A stretch of DNA of 64,000 nt from contig JBDXFZ010000146.1 in NCBI GenBank assembly GCA_039990395.1, positions 682,001 through 746,000 on the forward strand. The letters run 5' to 3'. Each line of letters begins with the position of its first letter. The first letter of the stretch is position 1. The notes under the pieces were generated by a model. That model searched no databases. It saw nothing but the letters and a program-made list of their open reading frames with translations, and was not told the origin of the DNA. Below are positions 9,094 through 18,325 of the stretch, piece by piece. The DNA comes from CALINF01 sp039990395. Its GTDB lineage: Bacteria; Pseudomonadota; Gammaproteobacteria; Pseudomonadales; Halieaceae. A program made the position numbers and the translations under genes.

Positions 9094-11346
9094 ATGACCG
9101 TAATAAGTAACGATACTGATGCTAGTAGCGTACTACTGACCAACGAAGCGCTGTTTAAGGACTGGGCGTACAACGCTGAACGACCAGGCGCAGTGCGATG
9201 GTCGGAGGAGGGTGCCACCTATACCGCATTGGAAACGGCAGCGGACTATGAAGGCGCAGAGCTGGAAAAGGACCAGTATGGCGATGACATTAAGATTTAT
9301 CAGGAAGTGGTTCAATATGACCCTGCAACGGGCGCGCGTGAAACACTGATTTCACTGCAGCAGCTAACGCCTGAGGGCAGGGACACGGCATTGGTGGTGG
9401 ATGACTATCGCTGGTCTGACAACGGCGTGCTCCTGCTGATTTACACCAATGCAGAGTACGTTTGGCGTGAGAAAAGTCGCGGCGACTACTGGGTGCTCAA
9501 TCGGGACGATGGAGATTTGTGGCAACTCGGTGGTGATCATGCAGGAGACGGCCAGATGATGTTTGGCAAGTTTTCTCCCGATGCCAGCCAGTTCGCCTAT
9601 GTGTGGAAAAACAACATCTACCTGCAAGACTTGTCTACCCGCAGTATTACCGCGCTCACGATTGATGCATCGGAGACGGTTATCAACGGGTTGTTTGACT
9701 GGGCCTACGAAGAAGAATTCAGCATCCGCGATGGTTTTCGCTGGAGTCCGGATAGTCGCCGCATCGCATACTGGCAGCTGGATACCCATGCTGCACGAGA
9801 TTTCTTCATCATTAACAATACCGATACGCTATATCCGACTGTAGCGGCTATTCCTTACCCAAAAGTAGGGCAAGAAAATGCTGCTGCGCGAATAGGCGTA
9901 GTTGCCATTGATACTGCCGCGGGTGATCCTCAGACCCTCTGGATCAAGTTGCCGGGCGTATCTAAGGATATGTATGTTCCGCGCATGGACTGGGCTGACA
10001 ATAGCGAACAACTATTGATTCAACAGCTAAACCGTAAACAGAGTATCAATACGGTCTTTTATGCCGACGCTTTCAATGGTCAAGTAGAAACAGTGTTGAT
10101 TGAGACTGAAGAAACGTTTCTCGATCTGCTGGAAGATCCACGCTGGCTAAAGGATTCTCAAACTTTTATCTGGCAGAGTGAGCGCGATGGGTGGAAACAT
10201 ATCTATCGGGTTTCACGCGATGGCCAAAGTGTCATTGATCTCACCCCCGGGGAGTTCGATGTCACTGAGCTGGTATCAGTCGATGAAGTGAACGGCTGGC
10301 TCTATTTCATCGCCTCGCCTCACAACGTATCCCAGCGCTATCTCCAGCGCACTTACCTCGATGGCAGCGGGCAGATGGAGCAGATAACGCCCACCGCATT
10401 TGCTGGCAGCAATCACTATCAAATTGCAGCAGACTCAAGCTGGGCAATACATACGCACTCCAGTTTTTTGCAGCCCCCTGTTCACAATCTGATTTCCCTG
10501 CCAGATCACACCGTTCACAGAGTACTTGAGGACAACGCAGATCTGCGCGCCAAGATCGCCAATCTTAAACTGGGTGAGCTGGAATTTTATTCCGTAGAGG
10601 CGCGAGATGGTTTGCGGTTGGATGGCTACATGCTGCGACCACCGAATATGGACGCCACTAAGAAGTACCCTCTAATTAACTATGTGTACGGGGAGCCCGC
10701 TGGTCAAACTGTACGCGATATCTGGCAAGGCTCGCTCACGATGTGGCACATCCTAATGTCGCAGCGTGGGTTCATCATTTCATCTATAGACAGTCGCGGT
10801 ACCGCAGCTCCGCGCGGACACGACTGGCGGCGCAGTGTCTATGGTGCCGTTGGCATACTCGCTGCGCGTGACCAGTGTGATTCGCTACAGGCCATCTGTG
10901 AGCGCTGGAACTATATCGATAGCTCTCGCGTTGGCGTTTGGGGTCATTCGGGGGGTGGTTCAATGACGCTCAACTTACTATTTCGCTACCCCCAGCAATA
11001 CCACGTCGGCGTTTCAATGGCGCCGGTGCCAGATCAACGCTTGTATGACTCCATCTACCAAGAGCGCTATTCTGGTTTGCTGGAAGATTTTGAGGAAAAC
11101 TATCGCGAGGCATCACCCATTACACATGCTGCGAACCTGCAGGGAAAGTTGCTATTGATTCATGGTACCGGGGACGACAATGTTCACTATCAGGGAAGCG
11201 AGCTGCTGGTGGATGAATTAGTCAAACATAACCGGCAGTTCGACTTTATGGCCTATCCTAATCGGCGCCATGGGATTGTGGAAGGTGAGGGCACCTCTTT
11301 GCATTTGCGCACGTTGCAGAGCAGGTACTTTGAAGACAACTTGTAG
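9094..11346 (+). CDS. Dipeptidyl peptidase IV-like prolyl oligopeptidase family peptidase (S9)
   Basis: Serine peptidase expected to release dipeptides or process short peptides, often after proline. The N-terminal half is a beta-propeller of the DPP-IV type, with the signature FDWAYEEEF near residues 206-214 that supplies the paired Glu residues binding the substrate N-terminus. The C-terminal alpha/beta-hydrolase domain has Ser619 (GHSGGG), Asp694 (HGTGDD) and His726 (RRHG). Their spacing is close to human DPP4 (630/708/740). The nucleophile elbow differs from the usual GWSYGG. No signal peptide is visible, so the enzyme is predicted cytoplasmic, which is less common. It is 750 residues and stands alone. 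Confidence 0.92.
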   Translation: MTVISNDTDASSVLLTNEALFKDWAYNAERPGAVRWSEEGATYTALETAADYEGAELEKDQYGDDIKIYQEVVQYDPATGARETLISLQQLTPEGRDTALVVDDYRWSDNGVLLLIYTNAEYVWREKSRGDYWVLNRDDGDLWQLGGDHAGDGQMMFGKFSPDASQFAYVWKNNIYLQDLSTRSITALTIDASETVINGLFDWAYEEEFSIRDGFRWSPDSRRIAYWQLDTHAARDFFIINNTDTLYPTVAAIPYPKVGQENAAARIGVVAIDTAAGDPQTLWIKLPGVSKDMYVPRMDWADNSEQLLIQQLNRKQSINTVFYADAFNGQVETVLIETEETFLDLLEDPRWLKDSQTFIWQSERDGWKHIYRVSRDGQSVIDLTPGEFDVTELVSVDEVNGWLYFIASPHNVSQRYLQRTYLDGSGQMEQITPTAFAGSNHYQIAADSSWAIHTHSSFLQPPVHNLISLPDHTVHRVLEDNADLRAKIANLKLGELEFYSVEARDGLRLDGYMLRPPNMDATKKYPLINYVYGEPAGQTVRDIWQGSLTMWHILMSQRGFIISSIDSRGTAAPRGHDWRRSVYGAVGILAARDQCDSLQAICERWNYIDSSRVGVWGHSGGGSMTLNLLFRYPQQYHVGVSMAPVPDQRLYDSIYQERYSGLLEDFEENYREASPITHAANLQGKLLLIHGTGDDNVHYQGSELLVDELVKHNRQFDFMAYPNRRHGIVEGEGTSLHLRTLQSRYFEDNL

Positions 11347-11467
11347 TTAGGCAATAACATTGTTGATGCTTTAGGTGTCGTATTGCGACTGTCGATATCG
11401 TAGTTGGCTCGCCGATAGCTTTCTGCCGAGCGGGTACTAATTTTGATTTGGTACTGAAGGTCATTGG

Positions 11468-12283
11468 CTATTTCGATGTCTTGTTCGTCGGTTTCTTGCT
11501 TTTATTGCCTATGGCCTGTGTATAGCTGCGAACCGTTGCCTGATATTCGTCCTCCGTAAACGCCCATTGTTGCAAATCGGCATCTGCCCAACCCATTGCC
11601 ATCCCCGAGGCCGAACGCCCGAGGGCAGAGGTCATTGATCGCGTCATGGCCAGAGAAGCAGCGGGTATCGCTATCAACTCATCAATGAGTTTTTCGGTAG
11701 CACTGTGTAGCTCAGTATTTGGCACAAGACGCTGCGCCCAGCCGCTCTGCTTGAGTTCTGTGGCGTCTACTTTTCTCGCGGTCATTATCCAATCACGTGA
11801 CGTTGGGAACCCTACCTCCCGGACTAGTAAGGGGTTGCCGTTCCAAACATTGGGAATGCCGAGAGCGAGTTCAGGAATTCGGAACACCACATTCTCTGAT
11901 ACCACTCTAAAATCGCAGGCGGTTGCAATCAATGCGCCTCCGCCGATGACATTGCCTTGAATGGATGCAATGGTTACTTGGGGAATTCGGTCTAGCTGCT
12001 CAAGCACGCGTTGCCAGGTGGCTGTTCGGTTTCGTCTTGTGGACCAATCGCCCTCTACCTTCGGGTAAGAAGTAGTTTTCAGGTCAGCCCCCGAGCAGAA
12101 CGATTTCCCTTCACCGCTAATTACGAGCACTCGGATGTCTGGTCGTTCCATTAGCTCGTTCAACGTTGAGGTCATGACTTTTCGGATATCATCATTGAGT
12201 GCATTCAACTGTTTTGGCCGATTCAGGATCAGCCTAACGATCGCACCTTCGTAAATGACTTTTATTCCTGTCGCATCTGGCAT
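11468..12283 (-). CDS. Enoyl-CoA hydratase/isomerase family (crotonase) protein
   Basis: Crotonase-fold enzyme of 271 residues acting on acyl-CoA. The oxyanion-hole region reads SFCSGADL, and the second backbone-NH contributor reads GNVIGGGALIATACD. A Glu in the FRIPELALG segment matches the second catalytic Glu of hydratases. The position of the first catalytic Glu is less clear, so isomerase or other crotonase chemistry is possible. It lies 228 bases downstream of the DUF3604 gene on the same strand, with a hairpin between them. It probably contributes to beta-oxidation or degradation of a specific acid. Confidence 0.88.
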   Translation of the reverse strand: MPDATGIKVIYEGAIVRLILNRPKQLNALNDDIRKVMTSTLNELMERPDIRVLVISGEGKSFCSGADLKTTSYPKVEGDWSTRRNRTATWQRVLEQLDRIPQVTIASIQGNVIGGGALIATACDFRVVSENVVFRIPELALGIPNVWNGNPLLVREVGFPTSRDWIMTARKVDATELKQSGWAQRLVPNTELHSATEKLIDELIAIPAASLAMTRSMTSALGRSASGMAMGWADADLQQWAFTEDEYQATVRSYTQAIGNKSKKPTNKTSK

Positions 12284-12458
12284 TAGTTTTCTCTACTTGA
12301 AGTGGGTGCCTGATGTTACAAGGCGCTGTGATTTGTGGATTACCGAAAATGAGAGCCCGGTACCAACGTCCGAAGTGTACCCAGACGCCCCCGCCGCTAT
12401 TTCCTCATTGGGATCAGCAGGCTAGGGCAAGAAAGGTAAGAGAATCGCATCGCGCTCG

Positions 12459-12479
12459 GGAGTGCCGTTGCGGCACTCC
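12459..12479. terminator. Perfect hairpin between DUF3604 and crotonase genes
   Basis: Inverted repeat GGAGTGCCG-TTG-CGGCACTCC, a 9-bp perfect stem with a 3-base loop, 33 bases beyond the DUF3604 stop. There is no T tract, so it may be a weak or Rho-aided terminator, or an mRNA-processing structure. The rest of 12284-12511 holds nothing else I recognise. Confidence 0.4.
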
Positions 12480-12511
12480 AGAACGCAGTATTTCATCCTG
12501 CACTTGCCCGG

Positions 12512-14449
12512 TTAGGGCGCGTACCAGATGGGTGAAGTGTAGGCGCGCTCTTGCTGAATCTTGTTGGCTTCATCAGGTATTTTTGCGCCATAGCGAACTG
12601 CGTCGTACACGATCCAGCGAGGTGTTGGGATTTCAATTACGCGTGCGTAGTAAAATGCTTGGTCCTTGCGATTAAAATCCGGGTCTTTCCACACAGTCGC
12701 GAGCTCAGCAGCGCCTATTGTGTTGGTCCAGTTGGCAGCCTCCAGGTCGACTGTGTTGCCTACTGGTGGCAGCTTTCCATTCGCGTCCGGAGTACGATTG
12801 TCCGACCATGCAACGTCATAGACTTTTTCGTGCGTCTTACCGTTTGAATCCATCCAGCCCTTTACGATTTGGATGCGATCGAGGTTTGCACCCACAGGAT
12901 CTCTCAGCGCGTAGACCATAAACGTAGGCGCATCACCTTTACCCTCTGGAAGATCTGAGCCCATCGGTACCCCTTTTTCATATCCTCGGAACGCCGGTGC
13001 TCTGCTTCGTAGATCTTCTTCGGTGAAATTCCAGCCTCCAAAGAAACGCACAGGAATTCGAGGCCCGGTGGTAGCGTAAGTTTCTTTACGCTCCATGGCA
13101 TCGAAGATAGCTTCGCGTGTGTTTTCACTGGCCCAAACGCCCTGGTAGCCGGATGCCGCTAACTCATAGCCCTCAATTGTTGCGAGCTCTGATTTGATGA
13201 ATGGGTGCCCAATGCGTGTGGGGGAGGGTTCCACACTGGTAGATTTGCCAAAATAATTATCTTCTTCAGCTGTGGAAAGCCCAGTGTGGCTATCAGTAGC
13301 ACCCACCATGCCAAACTTATATGGGTTGGTCCCCAGCTTCTTTTCAAGCACCATGCCATTTTTGAGCGCTTCTCGGGCGTACTCACGTTGGAGCATGTCG
13401 TCCTGTTTAAGTTGGGTCAGATCGAGGTTTCCCTTTGCGAGGGTTTCATAATCGGCGAATTCGTCGTTTGGTGACAGAAATGGGTGTGCTTCCCCATCGC
13501 CCTTGATTTGGGTCACTTCATAGAGAGGCTCCCATTTGGCTCGCAACTCCACATAGTTTTTATCGACTTTGCCACCGGCATAGGTGTCGGTTAGTGGGAA
13601 CATCCAGCCGTTCGAGAGGTTTCCATTGTGGGAAATAGCCAGAGCTTGACCGCCGGTTTTGTCTTCATAATCTTGTAGCCACTGATAAAGGTCCAGCGGG
13701 TCAGTGGTGCCAAGAGGAGGTTGTGTAGTCAATGGAATAACCTGTCTAGCCTGCTCGCCGCCATCACGCAGAATCACGTTCCGGTGTAGGTTGAATCCCT
13801 TTGGTACAGAGGTCCATTCGAATCCGATAAGGGCAGTAAAGTGTCCTGGGTCATTGTAGGCATCTGCGGTTTTTGTAATGTCGCTCCAGAGGTTGTCATA
13901 GACTTCTGAGCCAGGTGAATACTGGTCTACCAATTCCTTAGGCACCTTCATTTGGGCGAAATGGGTGATCAGATCAAATGCGGCTTCACCTGCTGCAGCG
14001 CCACCTTTTTGGAACCCTTCTGCCCACTCTTTACCTTTGGCGTTAGCTAGAATGTTGGGCGCTCCACTTTGTATATCGGTAGCAATACCCATCATGTCGG
14101 AATGATCTGTAATCACCAGCCAGTCCAGAGGGCGGCCAAGTTTAACCTGAAGGCCACCTGACGAGGTGATTTGTTCACCGCGGGCAAAGCGATAGGCATC
14201 CTCATGGCCCAGGATATTGCCGAAGAGCCCCGCATCCAGCGATAAGCCCGTATGGAGGTGGGTTTCACCCCAAAACACATTATTAGGGAACGTTCGTTCA
14301 GCATAGGGAGAGTAAGCCTTGCCGGGGTAAATTCTGGTCAACAGGTTAGGGTCTGGGCTGCCGATATCCTGAGCGTGCGTGAGGACGCTAGACAAAAGGA
14401 GCGGGGTTGCAAGAGCAATGAGGGCGCTGGCCTTATTATTCGATTTCAT
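12512..14449 (-). CDS. Exported DUF3604 domain protein
   Basis: 645 residues with a Sec signal peptide (hydrophobic core about 9-22, likely cleavage after THA near residue 26). The conserved start of the mature protein (VFWGETHLHTGLSLDAG, then ITDHSD) is the hallmark of DUF3604. It resembles PHP-type metal sites with paired histidines and Asp-His. No reaction is firmly assigned; members occur widely in marine proteobacteria, often in multiple copies. A metal-dependent hydrolase in the periplasm is my inference. The gene is preceded by a 483-bp stretch without an intact gene. Confidence 0.9.
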   Translation of the reverse strand: MKSNNKASALIALATPLLLSSVLTHAQDIGSPDPNLLTRIYPGKAYSPYAERTFPNNVFWGETHLHTGLSLDAGLFGNILGHEDAYRFARGEQITSSGGLQVKLGRPLDWLVITDHSDMMGIATDIQSGAPNILANAKGKEWAEGFQKGGAAAGEAAFDLITHFAQMKVPKELVDQYSPGSEVYDNLWSDITKTADAYNDPGHFTALIGFEWTSVPKGFNLHRNVILRDGGEQARQVIPLTTQPPLGTTDPLDLYQWLQDYEDKTGGQALAISHNGNLSNGWMFPLTDTYAGGKVDKNYVELRAKWEPLYEVTQIKGDGEAHPFLSPNDEFADYETLAKGNLDLTQLKQDDMLQREYAREALKNGMVLEKKLGTNPYKFGMVGATDSHTGLSTAEEDNYFGKSTSVEPSPTRIGHPFIKSELATIEGYELAASGYQGVWASENTREAIFDAMERKETYATTGPRIPVRFFGGWNFTEEDLRSRAPAFRGYEKGVPMGSDLPEGKGDAPTFMVYALRDPVGANLDRIQIVKGWMDSNGKTHEKVYDVAWSDNRTPDANGKLPPVGNTVDLEAANWTNTIGAAELATVWKDPDFNRKDQAFYYARVIEIPTPRWIVYDAVRYGAKIPDEANKIQQERAYTSPIWYAP

Positions 14450-14584
14450 TTGCGTAGTCTCGTCAATGTCGCCGGCGCTACTGTATAGCGCTGTACGTGA
14501 AAGTGTTTCCGTCTAGAGAAAGAATAGCACAATCGTGAGGATCTACAGGCAGCAGAGCGAATCAGTCCGGATGCTTCCTGGCAG

Positions 14585-14619
14585 AAAAAAGCCCGGAGTG
14601 ATGATTCAGCCCGGGCTTT
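14585..14619 (-). terminator. Rho-independent terminator
   Basis: Stem AAAGCCCGG / CCGGGCTTT with a 14-base loop. Read on the minus strand it ends in six Ts (A tract at 14585-14590). It sits just past the stop of the sulfatase-like remnant, so it probably terminated the ancestral intact gene. It may now serve the upstream GNAT gene. The remaining sequence 14450-14584 shows nothing I can assign. Confidence 0.8.
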
Positions 14620-14621
14620 GC

Positions 14622-14795
14622 TTAGTTAGTTCCCTGTTTAGCTTTGAATGGATAGTATGGAATAGTTTCAAAGAACCGCTGTGCGAAGCCCTGTGCTCGG
14701 ACCATTAACCACATGTTGTCAGCGTACCAACGCAACTGCATGCCTGAGTTGCGAGAGGTGCTTTCAAATGGCCAATCTTCCTCTTCTGAACAGAC
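14622..14795 (-). pseudogene. Possible C-terminal remnant of an arylsulfatase-like gene
   Basis: A 57-codon open stretch ends in TAA at 14622 and is followed by a good terminator. Its translation contains RWYADNMWLMVRAQ and then a short FFETIPYYP tail. This resembles the extreme C-terminus of many bacterial type I sulfatases, where an ENxWxMVPAQ segment is followed by a short Pro-rich end; that comparison is from memory and not a search. The frame is closed by a stop at 14796-14798, and no other frame continues the protein upstream. It therefore looks like the end of a gene whose body was lost. A coincidental ORF is possible. Confidence 0.35.
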
Positions 14796-14932
14796 TTATC
14801 TCCGAAAGGTAGAGGGGTTCGTGAAGCCCCATATCTGGATAATTTTTTGGATATGGCAAAGCCAGTGCGAGAGTTTACCCAACCTCGGAGGGCTTGTATT
14901 GTCCATGCTTCAAGCTTCCAAGACTAACTGTC

Positions 14933-15481
14933 TCAGAACTGTTCACTACCGAAATTTTCGTCGCGACTCGCCGAGTGTCGCGCCATAACGATATCGTTTT
15001 GACGGTCGTTTCCCAAGCGGAACACCTGAGTCCCGACTTCCCGAAAGTCGAATTTCTTATAGTACGAAACTGCTCTGGTGTTGTTTTCCCAGACTGCCAG
15101 CCACATACACTCAGTATTTCGACGATCAAACTCCGCAAGGCAGGCGATCATCAACTCCTTTGCGAGGCCCTGTCCATGCCACGCTCTAGCGACGTAGAGT
15201 CTGTGAATCTCTCCCGCACGCGCACTGACAATGCACTGGGGGCCTTCTCCCCATCTAAGCTGTGCGTAAGCGACTAGTTCATTGCCCGACTGGGCCACCA
15301 AAACGGTATAGTCGGGGTCGGCAAGTTCCTGCGCTTGTTTGCTTTCACCAAAGGCCGAGAGGCAATACGCCTCAATGTCTTCAGGCGTTGTATGTTCAGC
15401 AGATGAGTCCCTAAACGTACTTTCCGCAAATACAGCGAGTTGTCTGGCATCTGATGGAGTAGCTTGTCTGATTTTGATCAT
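14933..15481 (-). CDS. GNAT family N-acetyltransferase
   Basis: 182 residues with the GNAT fold. Motif A (acetyl-CoA pyrophosphate loop) is the HGQGLAKELM segment near 101-110, preceded by the strand ending in IHRLYV. Motif B follows with NTRAVSYYKKFDF, as in RimI/small-molecule acetyltransferases. The acceptor substrate is unknown. It is monocistronic on the minus strand, and its downstream region holds the sulfatase-like remnant and a terminator. The last 15 residues are polar and probably disordered. Confidence 0.88.
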   Translation of the reverse strand: MIKIRQATPSDARQLAVFAESTFRDSSAEHTTPEDIEAYCLSAFGESKQAQELADPDYTVLVAQSGNELVAYAQLRWGEGPQCIVSARAGEIHRLYVARAWHGQGLAKELMIACLAEFDRRNTECMWLAVWENNTRAVSYYKKFDFREVGTQVFRLGNDRQNDIVMARHSASRDENFGSEQF

Positions 15482-15690
15482 AGCTTACCGACGTGTTGTT
15501 TGACGGCCTTGGAGCGTAGAATTCCGCGCAACTGAGACGGCAGGTATGGCGGGTAGCCAGTAGCGCATGGACCGGCTGATACCCCCCTGCCACACGTAGG
15601 ACTCAAGTGAAGAAGGCTGGTTAAGTGTAGCCGAATCGCATACCTTTGACCTGTTACCCACTTATTCGAGCGAGGATTAATGCGGATATT

Positions 15691-15909
15691 ATGAGCATTC
15701 AAGACATAGCCGTATCCCACAACACCAGAAAGAAGCTATTGCGGGCAGTGAAAGACGAGGCCGTACTGTTCCAAGATGACGATGGAGCGGTTGTGGTGGA
15801 TGTTGCGAGATATGAAGACTTAAAAGCAGATACAGGCACTGAACCCCTGGAAGATTTACTGGGTGATGTCGAGCTGGACATTGGCGCAGAGTTTTTTGTT
15901 TTTGAGTGA
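15691..15909 (+). CDS. Small acidic hypothetical protein
   Basis: 72 residues from the ATG at 15691; the frame is open to an ATG at 15646, but those 15 residues look non-coding. A basic N-terminal helix (TRKKLLRAVKDEA) is followed by a strand-like AVVVDVARYEDL segment and an acidic tail. The 'VVxVxxYEDL' pattern vaguely recalls Phd/YefM-type antitoxins, but no toxin gene is adjacent and I do not assign that function. It precedes the methyltransferase-like gene by 86 bases on the same strand. Confidence 0.5.
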   Translation: MSIQDIAVSHNTRKKLLRAVKDEAVLFQDDDGAVVVDVARYEDLKADTGTEPLEDLLGDVELDIGAEFFVFE

Positions 15910-15995
15910 GCGGCATAGGATTCGATAGCTGCAACCCACGTCTTGCCTGAATTTCACGACGCTCTTCAGAAACGACGCCCTCCGAGTCATAGATA

Positions 15996-17057
15996 ATGAA
16001 CCTTAACAGCATCCGCGACACCTTATTGGATGAGACCACCTCGCGCGAACAGTTGTACAGTGCTTTAGACTCGTTCTCGGCGATATGTAGCCAGGCAACC
16101 GGCGTTCGAGCTGATCCCAGCTTTGACGCCTGGGCGGATGACGCATTTCTGGAGAACGGCGTCGCGATCAATCCACAGGCTGCCGCCCATTGCGTAGTGG
16201 ACTATGCACGCAGCGTGGCGTTTATCAGAGGTGTATCTGCTGCAATAGAAACGCTGCAGCTACGCTTTCCGGATACCCCGTTGGAGATTTTGTATGCAGG
16301 CAGCGGTCCGTTCGCCACCTTATTGTTACCCCTACTAGGTAGATTTTCTCCCGGCGACCTCTCGCTAAATTTACTGGACGTGCATCAACGCTCGCTGGAC
16401 AGCGTAAGTCTGTTGATAGTGGAATTCGGGCTTGGCGCACACGACATTCAGTTGATCAAAGCTGATGCCTGCGATTACGACCATCCGCGAGCGTTGCACC
16501 TGGTTGTCGCCGAGACAATGCAGAAGTCCCTTGAGCAGGAACCGCAGTTTGCAGTTACAGCCAATCTGGCACCTCAACTGCATACGGGAGGCGTATTTAT
16601 CCCGCAGCGTATTGAGGTACGCCTGTGCCTTGCGGATATTGAGCACGAGCAGGCGCTAACTGCGCAAGCACAGAAAGAAAGTTGCGTCGAAATAGACAAT
16701 CCGACTCGTGACGCTACGCGTTACTCGCTAGGTACCCTATGTAATTTGTCAGCTGAGCATGCATTTGATCAGCTGCAGGCTGCGAGAGTGAATGCGAATG
16801 GGGCGGCGGCCGGGTTGAAGCCAACGATAGTTGATATTCCACGCTTGAAGGATATTGCTGAACTAGACGCTGCATTGTTTACCCGTATCGATGTCTTCGA
16901 ACAGTATCGGCTAGAGGACTATGAGTCGCAGATTACCTTGCCACTAAGGTGTACTGAGCTTTCACCACTGGTAGGTGGGGAGCGCTATCGCGCTACTTAC
17001 CAGCTAGGTAGCTACCCGAAATTCAATTTTGAGCGAATACCCAGCGCGTCAACGTAG
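15996..17057 (+). CDS. Putative SAM-dependent methyltransferase-like protein
   Basis: 353 residues, not firmly recognised. The segment EILYAGSGPFATLLLPLL (about 96-113) has the acidic residue plus glycine loop of a class I methyltransferase motif I. It is followed at the right distance by an acidic strand end (LNLLDVHQRS) and by 'IKADACDYD', as in motif post-II. The segment LVVAETMQKSLEQEP resembles the E-rich 'double-E' area of protein arginine methyltransferase-like folds. The acceptor is unknown. The first 60 residues are helical and unassigned. Confidence 0.6.
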   Translation: MNLNSIRDTLLDETTSREQLYSALDSFSAICSQATGVRADPSFDAWADDAFLENGVAINPQAAAHCVVDYARSVAFIRGVSAAIETLQLRFPDTPLEILYAGSGPFATLLLPLLGRFSPGDLSLNLLDVHQRSLDSVSLLIVEFGLGAHDIQLIKADACDYDHPRALHLVVAETMQKSLEQEPQFAVTANLAPQLHTGGVFIPQRIEVRLCLADIEHEQALTAQAQKESCVEIDNPTRDATRYSLGTLCNLSAEHAFDQLQAARVNANGAAAGLKPTIVDIPRLKDIAELDAALFTRIDVFEQYRLEDYESQITLPLRCTELSPLVGGERYRATYQLGSYPKFNFERIPSAST

Positions 17058-17074
17058 CCACAGGGTTGCTGAGG

Positions 17075-18142
17075 TTACGCCTGCTTGCCTCCAAATCGAA
17101 ATTTCATATCAAGGTTGGAGCGCGAGTCGGCATATTCCAGAGCAGTCTCCTCACTAATCTGCCCGTCCAGGTATAGGTTGTAAAGACTCTGGTCGAAAGT
17201 CTGCATACCATCAGGTGCACCTTTTTCAATCGCATCTTTTAGCGAGTCGATGTCACCTCGACTGATCAGTTCAGAAATGTAGGGTGTTTTGAGCATTATT
17301 TCGACGGCTGGCACCCGTCCACCGTCAATTGCCGGTACGAGGCGCATTGAAACAATCGCCAGGACGTTCAATTCCAGATCTTTATAAAGATGGTGATGCG
17401 CGGTTTCTGGAAAGAAATTGACGATACGGTCGATCGCTTGATTTGCATTGTTCGAATGCATTGTAGAAATGCACAAATGCCCAGTCTCAGCATAGGCCAT
17501 CGCGTGTTTCATTGTATCTTTGTCACGTATCTCGCCGATCATGATCACATCCGGCGCTTGTCGCATTGCGTTCTTTAATGCGCCGCTGTAGCTCAGCGTG
17601 TCGAATCCAATTTCCCGCTGATCCACTATCGACTTTTGATGACCGTGGATGAACTCTATGGGTTCTTCCACGGTAAGGATGTGGCCGTGGCGATTACGAT
17701 TGCGGTAGTCAATCATTGAAGCAAGCGTGGTCGATTTCCCACTCCCTGTTGAGCCTACGACGAGAATTAGGCCTCGTTTTTCCAACATGAGGTCATTGAG
17801 GATTGCGGGTAGTTTCAATTCATCAATGGTGGGTATATCGGTTTTTACGTAGCGCACTACCATCGCAAGCGCACCTCGCTGGCGATACAGGTTTACTCTG
17901 AAACGACCGACGCCACTTAATGAGATGGCAAAATTTAGCTCCATCGATGTTTCGAATGTTGTTCGCTGCTCATCTGATATAACGCTGTACGCCATTGCCT
18001 CTATGTCAGCGGCCGACAATGGTGCACTTTCGATGGGGGTAGTTTCGCCAGACACTTTCATATTGACAGGTGCTCCAGCGCTGAAAAACAGGTCTGAAGC
18101 ATTTTCCTTTCTCATCGAAATCAGATATGGCTTTACGTCCAT
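17075..18142 (-). CDS. pilU: Type IV pilus retraction ATPase-like protein PilU
   Basis: Cytoplasmic hexameric ATPase that assists PilT in retracting type IV pili. It is 355 residues. The PAS-like N-terminal domain begins with NASDLFFSAG. The RecA-like C-terminal domain has Walker A GSTGSGKST at 130-138, the Asp box and Walker B region (DVIMIGEIRD), and the His box (GHLCISTMHSNNA). Features closer to PilU than PilT are LTVEEPIEFIH and the IDRIVNFFP segment. No pilT neighbour is present here, although the two are often adjacent, so PilT may be elsewhere. It is divergent from rluF. Confidence 0.85.
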   Translation of the reverse strand: MDVKPYLISMRKENASDLFFSAGAPVNMKVSGETTPIESAPLSAADIEAMAYSVISDEQRTTFETSMELNFAISLSGVGRFRVNLYRQRGALAMVVRYVKTDIPTIDELKLPAILNDLMLEKRGLILVVGSTGSGKSTTLASMIDYRNRNRHGHILTVEEPIEFIHGHQKSIVDQREIGFDTLSYSGALKNAMRQAPDVIMIGEIRDKDTMKHAMAYAETGHLCISTMHSNNANQAIDRIVNFFPETAHHHLYKDLELNVLAIVSMRLVPAIDGGRVPAVEIMLKTPYISELISRGDIDSLKDAIEKGAPDGMQTFDQSLYNLYLDGQISEETALEYADSRSNLDMKFRFGGKQA

Positions 18143-18325
18143 GCTATTGATACCTGCCTGGTAATAGTTGGATGGGGCAACACGGGTAGCTGCTGGTGAG
18201 GTTCAAACCTACTAAAACAGCATTTGGAGGCTTAATTGCAGCGCATAATGGTAATCCTGCTAGCTCAATTTGTCGATTGCAAATGGTATGATTCCGCACA
18301 AGCGTTCCCATATTAAAGGCCCCCG

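Noticed and set aside
15691..17057. Toxin-antitoxin pair
   Set aside because: The downstream protein is methyltransferase-like and far larger than a toxin; there is no coupling between the genes.
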